From: Acidimicrobiales bacterium
GTDB lineage: Bacteria; Actinomycetota; Acidimicrobiia; Acidimicrobiales; SZUA-35
Assembly (NCBI GenBank): GCA_020629155.1
Contig: JAHDDW010000003.1
Span: 175,691 to 239,690 of the forward strand
DNA: 64,000 bases
Direction: 5' to 3'
A model generated the notes under the pieces. That model saw only the letters and a program-made list of their open reading frames with translations, had not been told where the DNA came from and did not search any database. The first letter of the stretch is position 1, and every line of letters starts with the position of its first letter. The translations under genes were made by a program, and so were the position numbers. Positions 8,853 through 18,379 of this stretch are shown piece after piece.

Positions 8853-9605
8853 ATGACCACCGCCAACATGTTAACCACATTGCCCAATTTAGACCGAAAA
8901 GATAACCTTACTATAGACATACGGTCAGAACCAGCGACCGTGAGTTTCAACGGTCGAACGTTACCACTAAAAACTGGAAAGCCTGATCTTAGCAGCCGTC
9001 TAACTATACGAACATTCGATATAGCATCTTCTTCACTACTTCTAATTGCAACCTTTCCTCTCTTTATTTTATTATTCATTTCAGTTAAAATTACCTCGAA
9101 AGGACCTGCTATATATAAAGATAAGCGGGTTAGCCATAGGAAGCCATATTTTAATCTTTATAAATTTAGAACCATGCATGAAAATGCAGAAGAGATTCTA
9201 GAAGAGCTCATGAGCGACGAAAAAATGAGCACTGAGTACAAAAAATATGCCAAACTTAAACAAGATCCGCGAATTACAAGCATTGGCTCATTTCTTAGAA
9301 AAACTAGCCTAGATGAACTTCCGCAGCTTCTAAACGTTCTTAAAGGCGATATGAGCCTTATTGGACCAAGACCCAAAAGCCAAGAAGAACTAGCTGTCTT
9401 TTCATATGCAATGCCGACTATTTTGCGTGTTAAACCCGGCATCACAGGCTTGTGGCAAGTAAGCGGACGCAATGAACTAACACTCGAAGAACGCGTTATG
9501 CTCGACGTTGAATATGCAACAACACGTAGCGCTAGCCAAGATATTGTCATCTGCTTCAAAACAGCCAAACAGATGGTTCAGCCAATGTCTAATGGCTCTT
9601 ACTAG
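8853..9605 (+). CDS. Undecaprenyl-phosphate sugar phosphotransferase (bacterial sugar transferase family)
   Basis: This 250-residue initiating glycosyltransferase moves a sugar-1-phosphate from a nucleotide sugar to undecaprenyl phosphate, the first step of a surface polysaccharide. It has one membrane segment (about residues 52-74). The cytoplasmic catalytic domain carries KRVSHRKPYFNLYKFRTM, SLDELPQLLNVLKGDMSLIGP and KPGITGLWQVSGRNEL. It corresponds to the C-terminal half of WbaP-like proteins and lacks their multi-helix N-terminus, as in small ExoY-type enzymes. I chose the ATG at 8853 because GAGGT lies seven bases upstream, although the frame is open back to 8577. No polysaccharide cluster surrounds it. 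Confidence 0.92.
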   Translation: MTTANMLTTLPNLDRKDNLTIDIRSEPATVSFNGRTLPLKTGKPDLSSRLTIRTFDIASSSLLLIATFPLFILLFISVKITSKGPAIYKDKRVSHRKPYFNLYKFRTMHENAEEILEELMSDEKMSTEYKKYAKLKQDPRITSIGSFLRKTSLDELPQLLNVLKGDMSLIGPRPKSQEELAVFSYAMPTILRVKPGITGLWQVSGRNELTLEERVMLDVEYATTRSASQDIVICFKTAKQMVQPMSNGSY

Positions 9606-9734
9606 AAAAATTGCCTCTACGTTCCACACATTTTGGCTGCGCTCGACACGTTACACCCCAGCTTTAACAGATCGCCACTTAGCAGGTTCAGCAAATAATA
9701 AGTAAAAATATCTTACAAAGCTATCCTTAACTCT

Positions 9735-10226
9735 ATGATTCTTCTCGCGCTAGGCATTTCGCTACTGCTAATTGTCGTCCTTGCATTGCTATTTATTGGC
9801 GCTGGCGTAGAAAAAACCAACAATATGCCAGACCAGATCATAATTGATGTGTATGAAGCAATTGAATACTGCGCGCAAGCGTTACCAAACCAAACAACTG
9901 CTTCGTTGAGTTACGATGAGCTTCGCAAAGCTTTGCGGTTACATCTTGAATGGCTCCAAGCCCATCATTGGGCACCAGAGCATCAGCAAGATGCCATCGT
10001 ATTTCAAACGCTTGACCCGCTCGACTACGTGCTTGAACGCGCTGACATTACTGGCTTAAACATACACGGGGAACAAGCCGCACAAATTATTGAAGCGCAC
10101 ATGTCGTATTTAGAGAGTAGCGGCGCAATCCATATAGACGACCCTGCGCTTGTCGAAAAAGACTTGGCGCATCTGCCTATTCTTCTTGAGAGCACAGAAG
10201 AAAAGCATGGCGAACTCTCGTCTTAG
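9735..10226 (+). CDS. Small single-pass membrane protein, unknown function
   Basis: This 163-residue protein has an N-terminal membrane helix (about residues 2-24) followed by a soluble, acidic and largely helical domain. I do not recognise a characterised family. It resembles short conserved hypothetical proteins of actinobacteria with one anchor and a cytoplasmic or periplasmic helical tail. It follows the sugar transferase gene after 129 bases on the same strand and its last four bases overlap the convergent thrB. Confidence 0.7.
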   Translation: MILLALGISLLLIVVLALLFIGAGVEKTNNMPDQIIIDVYEAIEYCAQALPNQTTASLSYDELRKALRLHLEWLQAHHWAPEHQQDAIVFQTLDPLDYVLERADITGLNIHGEQAAQIIEAHMSYLESSGAIHIDDPALVEKDLAHLPILLESTEEKHGELSS

Positions 10227-11059
10227 ACGATGCAAGCCCCAACAGTGTCTATTTCCACCTGCAACAACCGACCAGTTCTTTGGAGCGCATCGTCTATTTT
10301 GTTTTTAGTTTTTTCATCACGTACATATGCGATACTTGGGCCAGATCCGCTTAGCCATACTGCTGTTGCGCCAAGTTCTTGGGCCTGGTCATACGCCTTG
10401 AGAGAAGCTGGAAGCGAAGCTAGTCGCTGTTGCTGATGCAATCGATCGTCCATGGCTTTGCCTAGTAGCTGCGTGTTGTTTTCATACAACGCAGCCATCA
10501 ATATGGCAACAGAACCTATGTTTGCTACCGCATCTTGCAGTGGTGGGTGTGAAACTAATGCAGCGCGAGATTTTGTTGTTGCGCTTTTATTTTCTGGAAT
10601 CCAAATCGTCACCTGGTCAAAAAGATTCGACTTTTTTACTTGATGATGAGTTTGGCCAGAAACAATCATTATCTTGCCGTAGACACTGGCGGCTGCGTTA
10701 TCGCCATGTCCTTCGAGTCTGCGTACTAGACGAAAACTTTTCTCTTTCGCAAGATCGATTGACATGCCTTGCTGCAAGTATGCAACCATTGCGCCCGCCG
10801 TTCGAGCAGCAGCAGAAAACCCTACTCCCCGACCGCTAGGCAACTGGTGTCTAAACCACAAGTCACCAGAACCGCCAGCGGCTCGAAAAGCTTTTAAAGC
10901 AATATGATTCTGATCACAGAAAATGTTCATCCCGTCGACGGCGTCGCTTGCCCAAACATAACTTGTTATTGCCATACTTAGAACATCGAAACCAGGACCA
11001 AGATTGGCGCTTGATCCTGGAACTTTAACCGTTATTGATCCCTGCTTTTGTGATGGCAC
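10223..11059 (-). CDS. thrB: Homoserine kinase (GHMP kinase)
   Basis: This 278-residue GHMP-superfamily kinase should phosphorylate L-homoserine with ATP in threonine synthesis. The N-terminus has KVPGSSANLGPGFDVL, diagnostic for homoserine kinase. The ATP-binding motif is PSGRGVGFSAAARTAG. It departs from the usual GLGSSAA by a Phe in place of the first Ser, a mild variation. The C-terminal GHMP motif is VWLSGSGPSIAYV. It lies 26 bases downstream of der on the same strand and is probably co-transcribed. No thrC or hom is adjacent. Confidence 0.9.
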   Translation of the reverse strand: MPSQKQGSITVKVPGSSANLGPGFDVLSMAITSYVWASDAVDGMNIFCDQNHIALKAFRAAGGSGDLWFRHQLPSGRGVGFSAAARTAGAMVAYLQQGMSIDLAKEKSFRLVRRLEGHGDNAAASVYGKIMIVSGQTHHQVKKSNLFDQVTIWIPENKSATTKSRAALVSHPPLQDAVANIGSVAILMAALYENNTQLLGKAMDDRLHQQQRLASLPASLKAYDQAQELGATAVWLSGSGPSIAYVRDEKTKNKIDDALQRTGRLLQVEIDTVGACIV

Positions 11060-11085
11060 TGTTACACGATAGCGCTTTGTTGCGA

Positions 11086-12396
11086 TTACCCGTTACGGAG
11101 TCGGACACGTAACCTGATTGGCGTTGGACCAAGCTCGAAACCTTCACGAATTTGTCGCTCGATATAGCGCAGATAACTGTTGCCAATCGCTCGATTTGAA
11201 AACAACGTGAACGTCGGCGGATCAGTTGCGCCCTGTGTTGCATACAAGATACGAGCCCCGCCAGGCGCAGGCTGTGCTTGCTGCGCACGACGGATAATAT
11301 CGTTGACTTTCCTTGTGGGGATTCTTGCGCGATAAGCATCAAGCGCCGCATCAAGCGACGGCAAAATACGGTTCGTGTTTTTGCCATGCAGCGCAGAAAT
11401 TCTATGCACATCGATATCTGGCAGAAACGAGAAACGGTACTCTATCTGATGCTGAAGATCTAGCTTGTCGTCAGTCGAAAGCAGATCAATCTTGTTCAAG
11501 ATGACGACGATCGGACAGCCTGCTGCGTCAACTCGCTCGGCTAGACGCTGATCTTGATGCGTCACCCCTTCAGTCGCATCAATCACAAGCAACGCCACAT
11601 CAGCGCCGTCAACGGCTTTTAGCGAACGCAACACCGAATAATATTCTGTATCTTCTTTTATTTTTGTGCGCCGACGCATGCCAGCGGTGTCTAAGAAACA
11701 CATCGGACCTGATGGCGTATCGATAACAGTATCAACGGTGTCACGGGTCGTGCCAGCCATATCGTGAACAATTGAACGTTCTTCGCCAATCAGCTGATTA
11801 AACAGCGTTGATTTGCCAACGTTAGGACGCCCGACAAGGGCCACTTTAAAGATCTTTTCATCGTCTTCTTGGGCTAGCTCTTCGCCTTCGTTCTCTTCTT
11901 CTGGCAGAAGCGTCACCAGTTTATCTAACATATCGCCGACGCCGATGCCATGTAGCGAGCTGACAGGGTGCGGATCGCCGAACCCTAAGCTATAAAGATC
12001 CCAGATAAGATCCATATGTTTTTCGTTATCGACCTTGTTTGCGATCAACATTGACGGCGTTGCGATGTTGCGAATTTTTTTGAGCGCCAGCAAATCTTCA
12101 TCGGTGACACCGATCATCGCGTCGACAACAAACAAAACCACATCAGCTTCTTTAAAGGCTTCTTCTGCCTGGCGAGAAACTTTTTTATCAAGCTCTGAAC
12201 CGCCTGTGAGCCAACCGCCAGTGTCGGTCAGCAAAAAATCTTTACCCTGCCATTCGGCTTCAACAGTTTTGCGGTCACGAGTCACGCCGGGGCGTTCCTC
12301 GACAATCGCCTCACGTTTACCTAAAACGCGGTTTAACAATGTTGACTTGCCAACGTTAGGCCTACCAACTATTACAACTTCTGGCAGCTGCTTCAT
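11086..12396 (-). CDS. der: Ribosome-associated GTPase Der (EngA)
   Basis: This 436-residue protein has two tandem Era-like GTPase domains and a KH-like C-terminal domain, unique to Der, which is needed for 50S ribosome assembly. Both domains have P-loops GRPNVGKST (near residues 10 and 189), switch motifs DTGGW and DTAGM, and NKVD/NKID base-recognition motifs. An acidic linker with EEENEGEELAQEDDE separates the domains. The C-terminus ends in RLRVRLRNG. An AAAGGTC ribosome-binding-like stretch precedes the ATG. It is the first gene of a likely der-thrB unit. Confidence 0.97.
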   Translation of the reverse strand: MKQLPEVVIVGRPNVGKSTLLNRVLGKREAIVEERPGVTRDRKTVEAEWQGKDFLLTDTGGWLTGGSELDKKVSRQAEEAFKEADVVLFVVDAMIGVTDEDLLALKKIRNIATPSMLIANKVDNEKHMDLIWDLYSLGFGDPHPVSSLHGIGVGDMLDKLVTLLPEEENEGEELAQEDDEKIFKVALVGRPNVGKSTLFNQLIGEERSIVHDMAGTTRDTVDTVIDTPSGPMCFLDTAGMRRRTKIKEDTEYYSVLRSLKAVDGADVALLVIDATEGVTHQDQRLAERVDAAGCPIVVILNKIDLLSTDDKLDLQHQIEYRFSFLPDIDVHRISALHGKNTNRILPSLDAALDAYRARIPTRKVNDIIRRAQQAQPAPGGARILYATQGATDPPTFTLFSNRAIGNSYLRYIERQIREGFELGPTPIRLRVRLRNG

Positions 12397-12745
12397 ATCG
12401 ATGACCTTTACCTAGATGCAACTGTCAAGGATAAAGGCTTTCTTGCAGCTTACGACAGAAACTCTAAGGAGATCTGTTTATTGTTCCAATGGATTGGGTT
12501 TCGCAATGCACTACTCAAGGCTCATAGGTTTTTCTGCTGACAGGTTTGAAGCTGGAGACAAAGGAGCAACAGTAAAGAGTTCGACTGGTGGAGCGCAGCC
12601 AAACCCTATACGATTAGAAATAGTACTCACCGCCCAAACCTAACAACCCCAAACTCAATACACAACTGCCTGGTGATGCGGGTAGATGCATCTAAAGCTG
12701 CTAACTAGCTATAAGCTAAAATAGGTTTCTACAACAAGTGAGCAG
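12397..12745. other. 349-base intergenic region, no confident gene
   Basis: This region lies between divergent der and the FAD-protein operon. A 75-codon frame (12416-12643, plus) is open but has no ribosome binding site and I recognise no family. Its second half has a faint resemblance to the N-terminal half of OsmC-like proteins, which could mean a decayed fragment. The last 60 bases, AT-rich with CTAACTAGCTATAAGC-like sequence, probably hold the promoter of the downstream operon. Confidence 0.4.
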
Positions 12746-14038
12746 ATGGCAACACAAGAAAAGCGATTAAAGATAGCAGTTATAGGATCAGGTGCAGCTG
12801 GATTAACAGCTGCTTACTACTTATCAAAATCTCACGATGTTGTGCTTTACGAAGCAGCAGATCGTCTTGGTGGACATGCAAACACTGTCACCGTCGATGA
12901 TCCTACACTCGGGTCTGTCGGTGTTGACACTGGCTTTATTGTCCATAACGATCGCAACTACCCCAATTTTTTAGAGCTCATCAACGAACTAGGCGTTGCA
13001 ACGCAGCCAAGCGAAATGAGTTTCGCTGTTGACGACATCGACCGAGCAATCATCTATCGAGCGACCAGCCCCAAAACCCTTTTCGCGAAAAAATCAAACC
13101 TAGTCAAAGCTGATATGTGGCGCATGCTTAGAGATATTTTTCGTTTCCATAGAGCCGGGAAAAAATTTCTGCAAGACGGATCAGACCAAACAAACACAAC
13201 CGCACAGTTCATAAAGAAACACCGCTATAGCAACGCGTTTGTGGAGCTGTACCTTATCCCCCTTGGCTCTTCAGTATGGTCGGCAGACCCGCAAACCTTT
13301 CTCGATTTTCCTGCCTATAGCCTGCTTTCTTTTCTTGACAATCACGGCTTGCTCAGCATCGGCAACCGCCCGAATTGGCGCACTGTTACAGGCGGCAGTC
13401 AAACCTATGTGCAAGCACTCGCCAAGCGCTTTGAAGAGCAAGACGGTCGCATTATGCTCAACAGCAAAGTAACCAGTGTTACCCGATCAGATGATCAGCT
13501 GCCGTGCCGCATCACAACTGGGCAAGGCACTGAGCGCTATGACAAGGTGGTCGTTGCCTGCCATAGCGACCAGGCGCTCGATATTTTAGAGGACTCGACA
13601 GACCAGGAAGCCGATTTTCTCTCGGCAATACGCTATCAAAAAAACACGGCAACGCTGCACACCGATACGACAATCTTACCTCAGCCAGAGACTACTTGGG
13701 CGGCTTGGAACTATCGTGCAACCAAAGACGCAAGCGATGCGCATATAACCTATGATTTAACAAACCTGCAGCGGCTAGACACCGAGACACGCTACCTTGT
13801 TACGCTCAACGATTCTGCAATGATAGACGAACAAAAGATCTTGGCGCAATTCGACTATGCCCATCCAGTGTTCAACCAGGCGGCTATTTCTGCTCAGCGA
13901 AACAGCGCACAGCTGCTTGGTGAAGGAGTAACAACAACAAACACGTTTTTCTGTGGCGCATATTGCGGCTACGGTTTTCACGAAGATGCTGTTGTTGCGG
14001 CTAGACGAGTTGTCGACGCAATAGAAAAAGTAAGCTAA
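12746..14038 (+). CDS. FAD-dependent oxidoreductase (COG2907 type) of a lipid-modification operon
   Basis: This 430-residue flavoprotein has an N-terminal dinucleotide-binding motif IGSGAAGLTAAYYLS, followed by ADRLGGHANTV and VDTGFIVHN, as in COG2907 amine-oxidase-like proteins. The C-terminus has FCGAYCGYGFHEDAV, another family mark that closes the FAD site. Genes of this type are regularly followed by DUF1365 and a Cfa-like methyltransferase, exactly as here. They are thought to modify unsaturated phospholipid acyl chains, possibly by desaturation or reduction steps around methylation. The precise reaction is not established from this sequence. The next gene starts three bases after its stop. 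Confidence 0.9.
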   Translation: MATQEKRLKIAVIGSGAAGLTAAYYLSKSHDVVLYEAADRLGGHANTVTVDDPTLGSVGVDTGFIVHNDRNYPNFLELINELGVATQPSEMSFAVDDIDRAIIYRATSPKTLFAKKSNLVKADMWRMLRDIFRFHRAGKKFLQDGSDQTNTTAQFIKKHRYSNAFVELYLIPLGSSVWSADPQTFLDFPAYSLLSFLDNHGLLSIGNRPNWRTVTGGSQTYVQALAKRFEEQDGRIMLNSKVTSVTRSDDQLPCRITTGQGTERYDKVVVACHSDQALDILEDSTDQEADFLSAIRYQKNTATLHTDTTILPQPETTWAAWNYRATKDASDAHITYDLTNLQRLDTETRYLVTLNDSAMIDEQKILAQFDYAHPVFNQAAISAQRNSAQLLGEGVTTTNTFFCGAYCGYGFHEDAVVAARRVVDAIEKVS

Positions 14039-14041
14039 CAG

Positions 14042-14806
14042 ATGCGGCCTCAAGAAAGCGCTGTTTGTTTCAGCGAAGTACAACACCACCGCATGTTTCC
14101 GACCCGTCATAGCTTCACAAATAAGATGACACAAATCTGGATCGACCCTGATAAACCGCAGGCTCTCTTCGATAAACATAGGCTATGGTCGGCAAGTCGT
14201 TTTGCTCCAATCAGATTTAAGCGCAAAGACTATTTTAATAAAAGCACAGAGTCAATAACTGCCAATGTTAAATGTATGGTCGCAGAACAGCTTGATAACA
14301 AAGATCTGGGCAGTGTCAGAATGGTGACCCAACCGAGAATGTGGGGGTGGCTTTTTAATCCTTTAACTATTTATTTTGTTTGGGATGTGAAGGATCAACT
14401 TTGTGCGGCCGTTCTAGAAGTCACTAACACGCCTTGGAAGGAGCGGCATTTTTATTGCTGCGCGCTTGTCTATAACAATGAGAAAAGCCTTTGGGAAGCG
14501 ACATTTGATAAGAAACTTCACGTTTCGCCTTTCCTAGCCAGTAACTATCGTTATGACTTCACCGTTAAAGAACAAGGCAATGACGTCATCGTTTTGCTTA
14601 ACGTTGTGCCGCTAAATCAGGATGCAAAGCCAATACTGCGAACAGTACTGAAAATTCGTCGACAAGAGCCAACAAAGCAAACATTGTCGAAAGCGCTACG
14701 CTATAACGCTTTTTCGACGTTTAAGACAAGTCTTGGCATCCATTATCAGGCATTACGATTATGGCTCAAAAGAGTGCCGTTTGTGGCACACACAAAAAAT
14801 CGTTAA
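14042..14806 (+). CDS. DUF1365 family protein
   Basis: This 254-residue protein matches DUF1365 (COG3496). It has an N-terminal HHRMFPTRHSF, then RMWGWLFNPLTIYFVWD and the conserved EVTNTPWKERHFY. The family has no firmly assigned reaction, but it is nearly always coupled to the FAD protein and a cyclopropane-synthase homologue. It sits between both here, three bases after the former and 196 bases before the latter. The longer gap before the Cfa gene suggests an extra promoter. No signal peptide is visible. Confidence 0.9.
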   Translation: MRPQESAVCFSEVQHHRMFPTRHSFTNKMTQIWIDPDKPQALFDKHRLWSASRFAPIRFKRKDYFNKSTESITANVKCMVAEQLDNKDLGSVRMVTQPRMWGWLFNPLTIYFVWDVKDQLCAAVLEVTNTPWKERHFYCCALVYNNEKSLWEATFDKKLHVSPFLASNYRYDFTVKEQGNDVIVLLNVVPLNQDAKPILRTVLKIRRQEPTKQTLSKALRYNAFSTFKTSLGIHYQALRLWLKRVPFVAHTKNR

Positions 14807-15002
14807 GACAACACTTTTCCACGAGTCCATGCTGGTGACAAATCAGAAGCCGCACAAAATAGTACAACCAGAGTCTGTCTTGTGATTGGCTAGTTGAGCA
14901 AAATAATAGCTACTTGCGGTCTATATAGAAGCTATTCAATATGCAGAATTTAAGCGTATACTTGTTTAAGCAGCCAGGCTAACAATCACTAGAGGTGCTT
15001 CT

Positions 15003-16373
15003 ATGACTTCGGTCGACCCAGTCCATGACATACAACAGCATTCAAACACCATCATGGATTCACCGCCGCCTAACTGGATCGGCCGAATCTCTCCAGAAGG
15101 GTTACTGGCCACAATGGCACGCCCGAAGAATTACGGGGCTGCTGGCAACCGCATTGCCGAAAGGGTTCTTCGCAAACTGCTCACCCAGTTACGCTTCGAC
15201 GAGTTAGAAATTACTTCACCTAACGGCCATTTGACACGATACGGCAAAATAGATTTAACGCAGAAAGCACCACTTGTAGGACACATGCAAGTATATGACA
15301 GCCAAATGTGGCGAGCGATCGCGACGGAAGGGTCAGTCGGCTTAGGCAGAAGCTATATCGAAGGCTGGTGGGACAGCCCAGACCCTGTTGCTGTTATTCA
15401 GATCCTTCTGCGCAACTTCATTTTGCTCGACAAAGCCCGTAACATTTTTGCTACATCTGTCAAACCTCTCAAAAAAGTATCCCAAAAAATTCGTCCAGCA
15501 ACCAGCAAAGCTCGCAATAAAGAAGACATCGCAAGCCATTATGACATAGGCAATAGTTTCTTTAAACTGTTTCTCGACGAGACGATGACCTATTCTTCTG
15601 GCGTTTTTCTTTCAGACGACGAAACTTTAACGCAAGCTAGTATCAACAAGTACGATCGTCTATTAGACAAACTTAGCGTCGATTCAAACGATCATTTGCT
15701 TGAAGTTGGCACAGGATGGGGTGCTATGGCGATACGAGCCGCGACACAGCGCAACTGTCAAGTTACAACAACTACTATTTCAGAAGAGCAGTTTGCCGAG
15801 GTGCAGAAACGAATCGGGCAACATCGTGAAAACCTGCCCATTGAAGTGCTGAAAAAAGATTGGCGTGATCTGACAGGCACCCACGACAAGATAGTTTCTA
15901 TCGAAATGATTGAAGCAGTTGACTGGCGTGACTATAAAAAGTTTTTCAAAAAACTAGAAGATAACCTGTCAGCCGATGGTCTTATTGGGCTGCAAGCTAT
16001 CTGTGTTCCCGACCGAAATTTTGAACGCATTAAACATACCGAAGATTTTATTCGCAGATTTGTGTTCCCAGGTGGTTATCTCCCCTCAATCGGTGCTATA
16101 TCAAAAGCATTACGGTCAACGCAACTACAGATTATTGATGTGGAAGACTTCTCTGCACATTACAGCGAAACACTACGCCGTTGGCGCGCCACCTTCGACC
16201 AAAAAGTTGATGAAATCAAAATGCTTGGTTTAGATGACAAATTTATTCGACTTTGGCGCTTCTACCTAGCTTATTGCGAAGCTGGTTTCACTGAAAGACA
16301 TTGCAGCGTGAACCAGATTATAATCGCTGGGCCCCAGTGGCGACCAGATGGATTGGCGCTACGCCCATGCTAA
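15003..16373 (+). CDS. cfa: Cyclopropane-fatty-acyl-phospholipid synthase family methyltransferase
   Basis: This 456-residue SAM-dependent methyltransferase acts on double bonds of phospholipid acyl chains. The Cfa N-terminal region has GRSYIEGWWD. The catalytic domain has DIASHYDIGNSFFKLFLDETMTYSS split across the family's usual site, the SAM loop LLEVGTGWGAMAIRA, and IEMIEAVDWRDY, where most Cfa proteins have IEMxEHVG. The C-terminal motif AYCEAGF is present. The ATG at 15003 follows AGAGGTG. The product could be a cyclopropane, a 10-methyl branch or a methylene. The FAD partner makes a reduced methyl branch possible, but that is inference. Its 3' end overlaps ispH by seven bases. Confidence 0.93.
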   Translation: MTSVDPVHDIQQHSNTIMDSPPPNWIGRISPEGLLATMARPKNYGAAGNRIAERVLRKLLTQLRFDELEITSPNGHLTRYGKIDLTQKAPLVGHMQVYDSQMWRAIATEGSVGLGRSYIEGWWDSPDPVAVIQILLRNFILLDKARNIFATSVKPLKKVSQKIRPATSKARNKEDIASHYDIGNSFFKLFLDETMTYSSGVFLSDDETLTQASINKYDRLLDKLSVDSNDHLLEVGTGWGAMAIRAATQRNCQVTTTTISEEQFAEVQKRIGQHRENLPIEVLKKDWRDLTGTHDKIVSIEMIEAVDWRDYKKFFKKLEDNLSADGLIGLQAICVPDRNFERIKHTEDFIRRFVFPGGYLPSIGAISKALRSTQLQIIDVEDFSAHYSETLRRWRATFDQKVDEIKMLGLDDKFIRLWRFYLAYCEAGFTERHCSVNQIIIAGPQWRPDGLALRPC

Positions 16374-17413
16374 CAAAAACAGCTGAAGCTGCTTCTGTCT
16401 CAAAAGTTATGCTGTGTGCTCCTAGAGGTTTTTGTGCTGGCGTCGAGATGGCTATTAAAGCGTTGAACGCCATGGTTGCTGCTTTTGAAGCACCCGTGTA
16501 CTGCTATCACGAAATTGTCCATAACAAACTCGTAGTCGAAAATTTTGAATCTCGTGGTGTTATTTTTGTCGACGACATCGCTGATGTCCCGGCTGGTAAG
16601 CCGATAATGCTTTCAGCGCATGGTTCTGCTCCTGAGGTTGTCGAAGCTGCGAAACAGCGCGGCAACTACGTTGTTGACGCTGTCTGCCCATTAGTAACTA
16701 AGGTGCATCATGAAGTGAAGGTTCGTTCTAAAAAGGGGTACCGCATTATCTATGTTGGCCATGATGGCCATGAAGAGGCTGTAGGCACAATGGCTGTTGC
16801 TCCACATGCTATTCACCGTGTTGAATCGGTTGAAGAGGTTGAACAGCTCCCCCATTTTGAGGAACCAACTGCACTGCTTGCACAAACAACGCTCAGCCAT
16901 CGTGACTGGTCTTCTGTCGCTGACGCTGCGAAAGAAAAATATCCAGATATTTACATGCCAGGCAAATCAGATTTGTGTTTTGCCACAACAAACCGGCAAG
17001 CTGCGCTGCTGCAAACCGCAGCGGACTGTGATGCTTTTGTAGTGATTGGCTCAGCAAACAGTTCAAACACAAACGCGCTTGCACAGTTAGCCAAAGAAGC
17101 AGGTTGTGAACAGGTGCTTCGAGTTAACAGTCACGAAGAGCTGCCTGAGGGCCTCACAGGCGTTGTCGGTGTTACTGCTGGCGCTAGTGCGCCAGAAAAT
17201 GTTGTGCAGGAAGTCTTGGCTTTTCTAGACCCAACTGATGGAGTCGAGCAAGTAACCGTTACGAAAGAAACCGAATATTTTCCGCCGCCTCGCAGTTTAC
17301 GCAACTTATTAGCGTCCATCGATGTGCTTGCAACTCTCGCTTTAGGCGGTTCGACTAGTGACCGTCCGACCTATCAAGACAAGAAAGTAAGCGCCTCAGA
17401 AGTTCTGGTCTAG
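16367..17413 (+). CDS. ispH: 4-Hydroxy-3-methylbut-2-enyl diphosphate reductase (IspH/LytB)
   Basis: This 348-residue 4Fe-4S enzyme makes IPP and DMAPP in the last step of the MEP pathway. The three cluster cysteines are in CAPRGFCAGV, DAVCPLVTKVH and KSDLCFATTNRQ. The substrate-binding motifs YCYHEIVHN and SAHGSAP are also present. I start at the ATG at 16367, inside the end of cfa, giving a 14-residue leader before the conserved core. The open frame extends back to 16301 within cfa. The seven-base overlap suggests translational coupling to the lipid operon, an unusual context for ispH. Confidence 0.95.
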   Translation: MLTKTAEAASVSKVMLCAPRGFCAGVEMAIKALNAMVAAFEAPVYCYHEIVHNKLVVENFESRGVIFVDDIADVPAGKPIMLSAHGSAPEVVEAAKQRGNYVVDAVCPLVTKVHHEVKVRSKKGYRIIYVGHDGHEEAVGTMAVAPHAIHRVESVEEVEQLPHFEEPTALLAQTTLSHRDWSSVADAAKEKYPDIYMPGKSDLCFATTNRQAALLQTAADCDAFVVIGSANSSNTNALAQLAKEAGCEQVLRVNSHEELPEGLTGVVGVTAGASAPENVVQEVLAFLDPTDGVEQVTVTKETEYFPPPRSLRNLLASIDVLATLALGGSTSDRPTYQDKKVSASEVLV

Positions 17414-17440
17414 CAAACACGGCGGCTATAGTATGTAGCG

Positions 17441-18379
17441 ATGAGCTCTTCGACTGAACCTTTTGTATCTGAACTATTTAACCCTGATGATTGGGACAAA
17501 ATTTCTGGGTTTGAATTTGCCGATATCACGTATCATAAAGCGAAAAATGTTGCAGCTGTTCGCATCGCTTTTAATAGGCCGCAGGTGCGTAATGCCTTTC
17601 GTCCACAAACCGTTGACGAGCTTTATACAGCGCTCGATCATGCGCGTATGAGTTCAGATGTCGGCGCTGTTCTGCTAACAGGCAATGGGCCATCGGCGAA
17701 AGATGGCGGCTGGGCTTTTTGTTCAGGTGGCGATCAAAGCGTGCGAGGTAAACATGGCTATGAGTACGCTCCGACGACAGACTCGACACCAAGTGCGCCA
17801 GATCCGAAGCAGCGTGCCGCCGCATCAGGCCGACTTCACATTCTAGAGTGTCAACGACTTATCCGCATGATGCCCAAAGTAGTCATCGCTGTTGTGCCTG
17901 GCTGGGCCGCTGGCGGAGGCCACAGCTTGCATGTTGTTTGTGATCTGACCATAGCTAGTCAAGAACACGCCAAGTTCAAGCAGACAGATACTGATGTTGC
18001 GAGCTTTGACGGTGGTTTTGGTTCTGCTTATTTGGCGAAGCAAGTCGGCCAGAAAATCGCGCGGGAAATATTTTTTCTGGGACGCACCTATACCGCTGAT
18101 GAAGCGCTCGGACAAGGCGCAGTTAATGCTAGCGTGCCACATGATCGACTTGAAGAAACAGCATTGCAATGGGCGAAAGAAATTTGCGAGAAAAGCCCGA
18201 CAGCGCAACGCATGGTCAAATTTGCATTCAACCTGACAGACGATGGATTGATGGGACAGCAAGTTTTCGCAGGCGAAGCAACAAGGCTAGCCTACGGTAC
18301 AGACGAAGCCAAAGAAGGCCGTGACTCGTTCTTAGAAAAACGTGAACCCAACTGGTCAGACTATCCATATCATTATTAA
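17441..18379 (+). CDS. menB: 1,4-Dihydroxy-2-naphthoyl-CoA synthase
   Basis: This 312-residue crotonase-fold enzyme closes the naphthoate ring in menaquinone synthesis. It carries FCSGGDQSVRGKHGYEYAP, GWAAGGGHSLHVVCDLT and FDGGFGSAYLAKQVGQKIAR, which separate MenB from other enoyl-CoA hydratases. The TDTDVASFDGG segment has the Asp found in the mycobacterial MenB type, where the enzyme supplies its own carboxylate and needs no bicarbonate. It lies 27 bases after ispH on the same strand, linking isoprenoid and quinone supply. menF is about 1 kb away on the other strand. Confidence 0.96.
   Translation: MSSSTEPFVSELFNPDDWDKISGFEFADITYHKAKNVAAVRIAFNRPQVRNAFRPQTVDELYTALDHARMSSDVGAVLLTGNGPSAKDGGWAFCSGGDQSVRGKHGYEYAPTTDSTPSAPDPKQRAAASGRLHILECQRLIRMMPKVVIAVVPGWAAGGGHSLHVVCDLTIASQEHAKFKQTDTDVASFDGGFGSAYLAKQVGQKIAREIFFLGRTYTADEALGQGAVNASVPHDRLEETALQWAKEICEKSPTAQRMVKFAFNLTDDGLMGQQVFAGEATRLAYGTDEAKEGRDSFLEKREPNWSDYPYHY

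Noticed and set aside
9508..9705. 65-residue plus frame overlapping the sugar transferase end
   Set aside because: Most of it lies out of frame inside the transferase gene; no family and no ribosome binding site.
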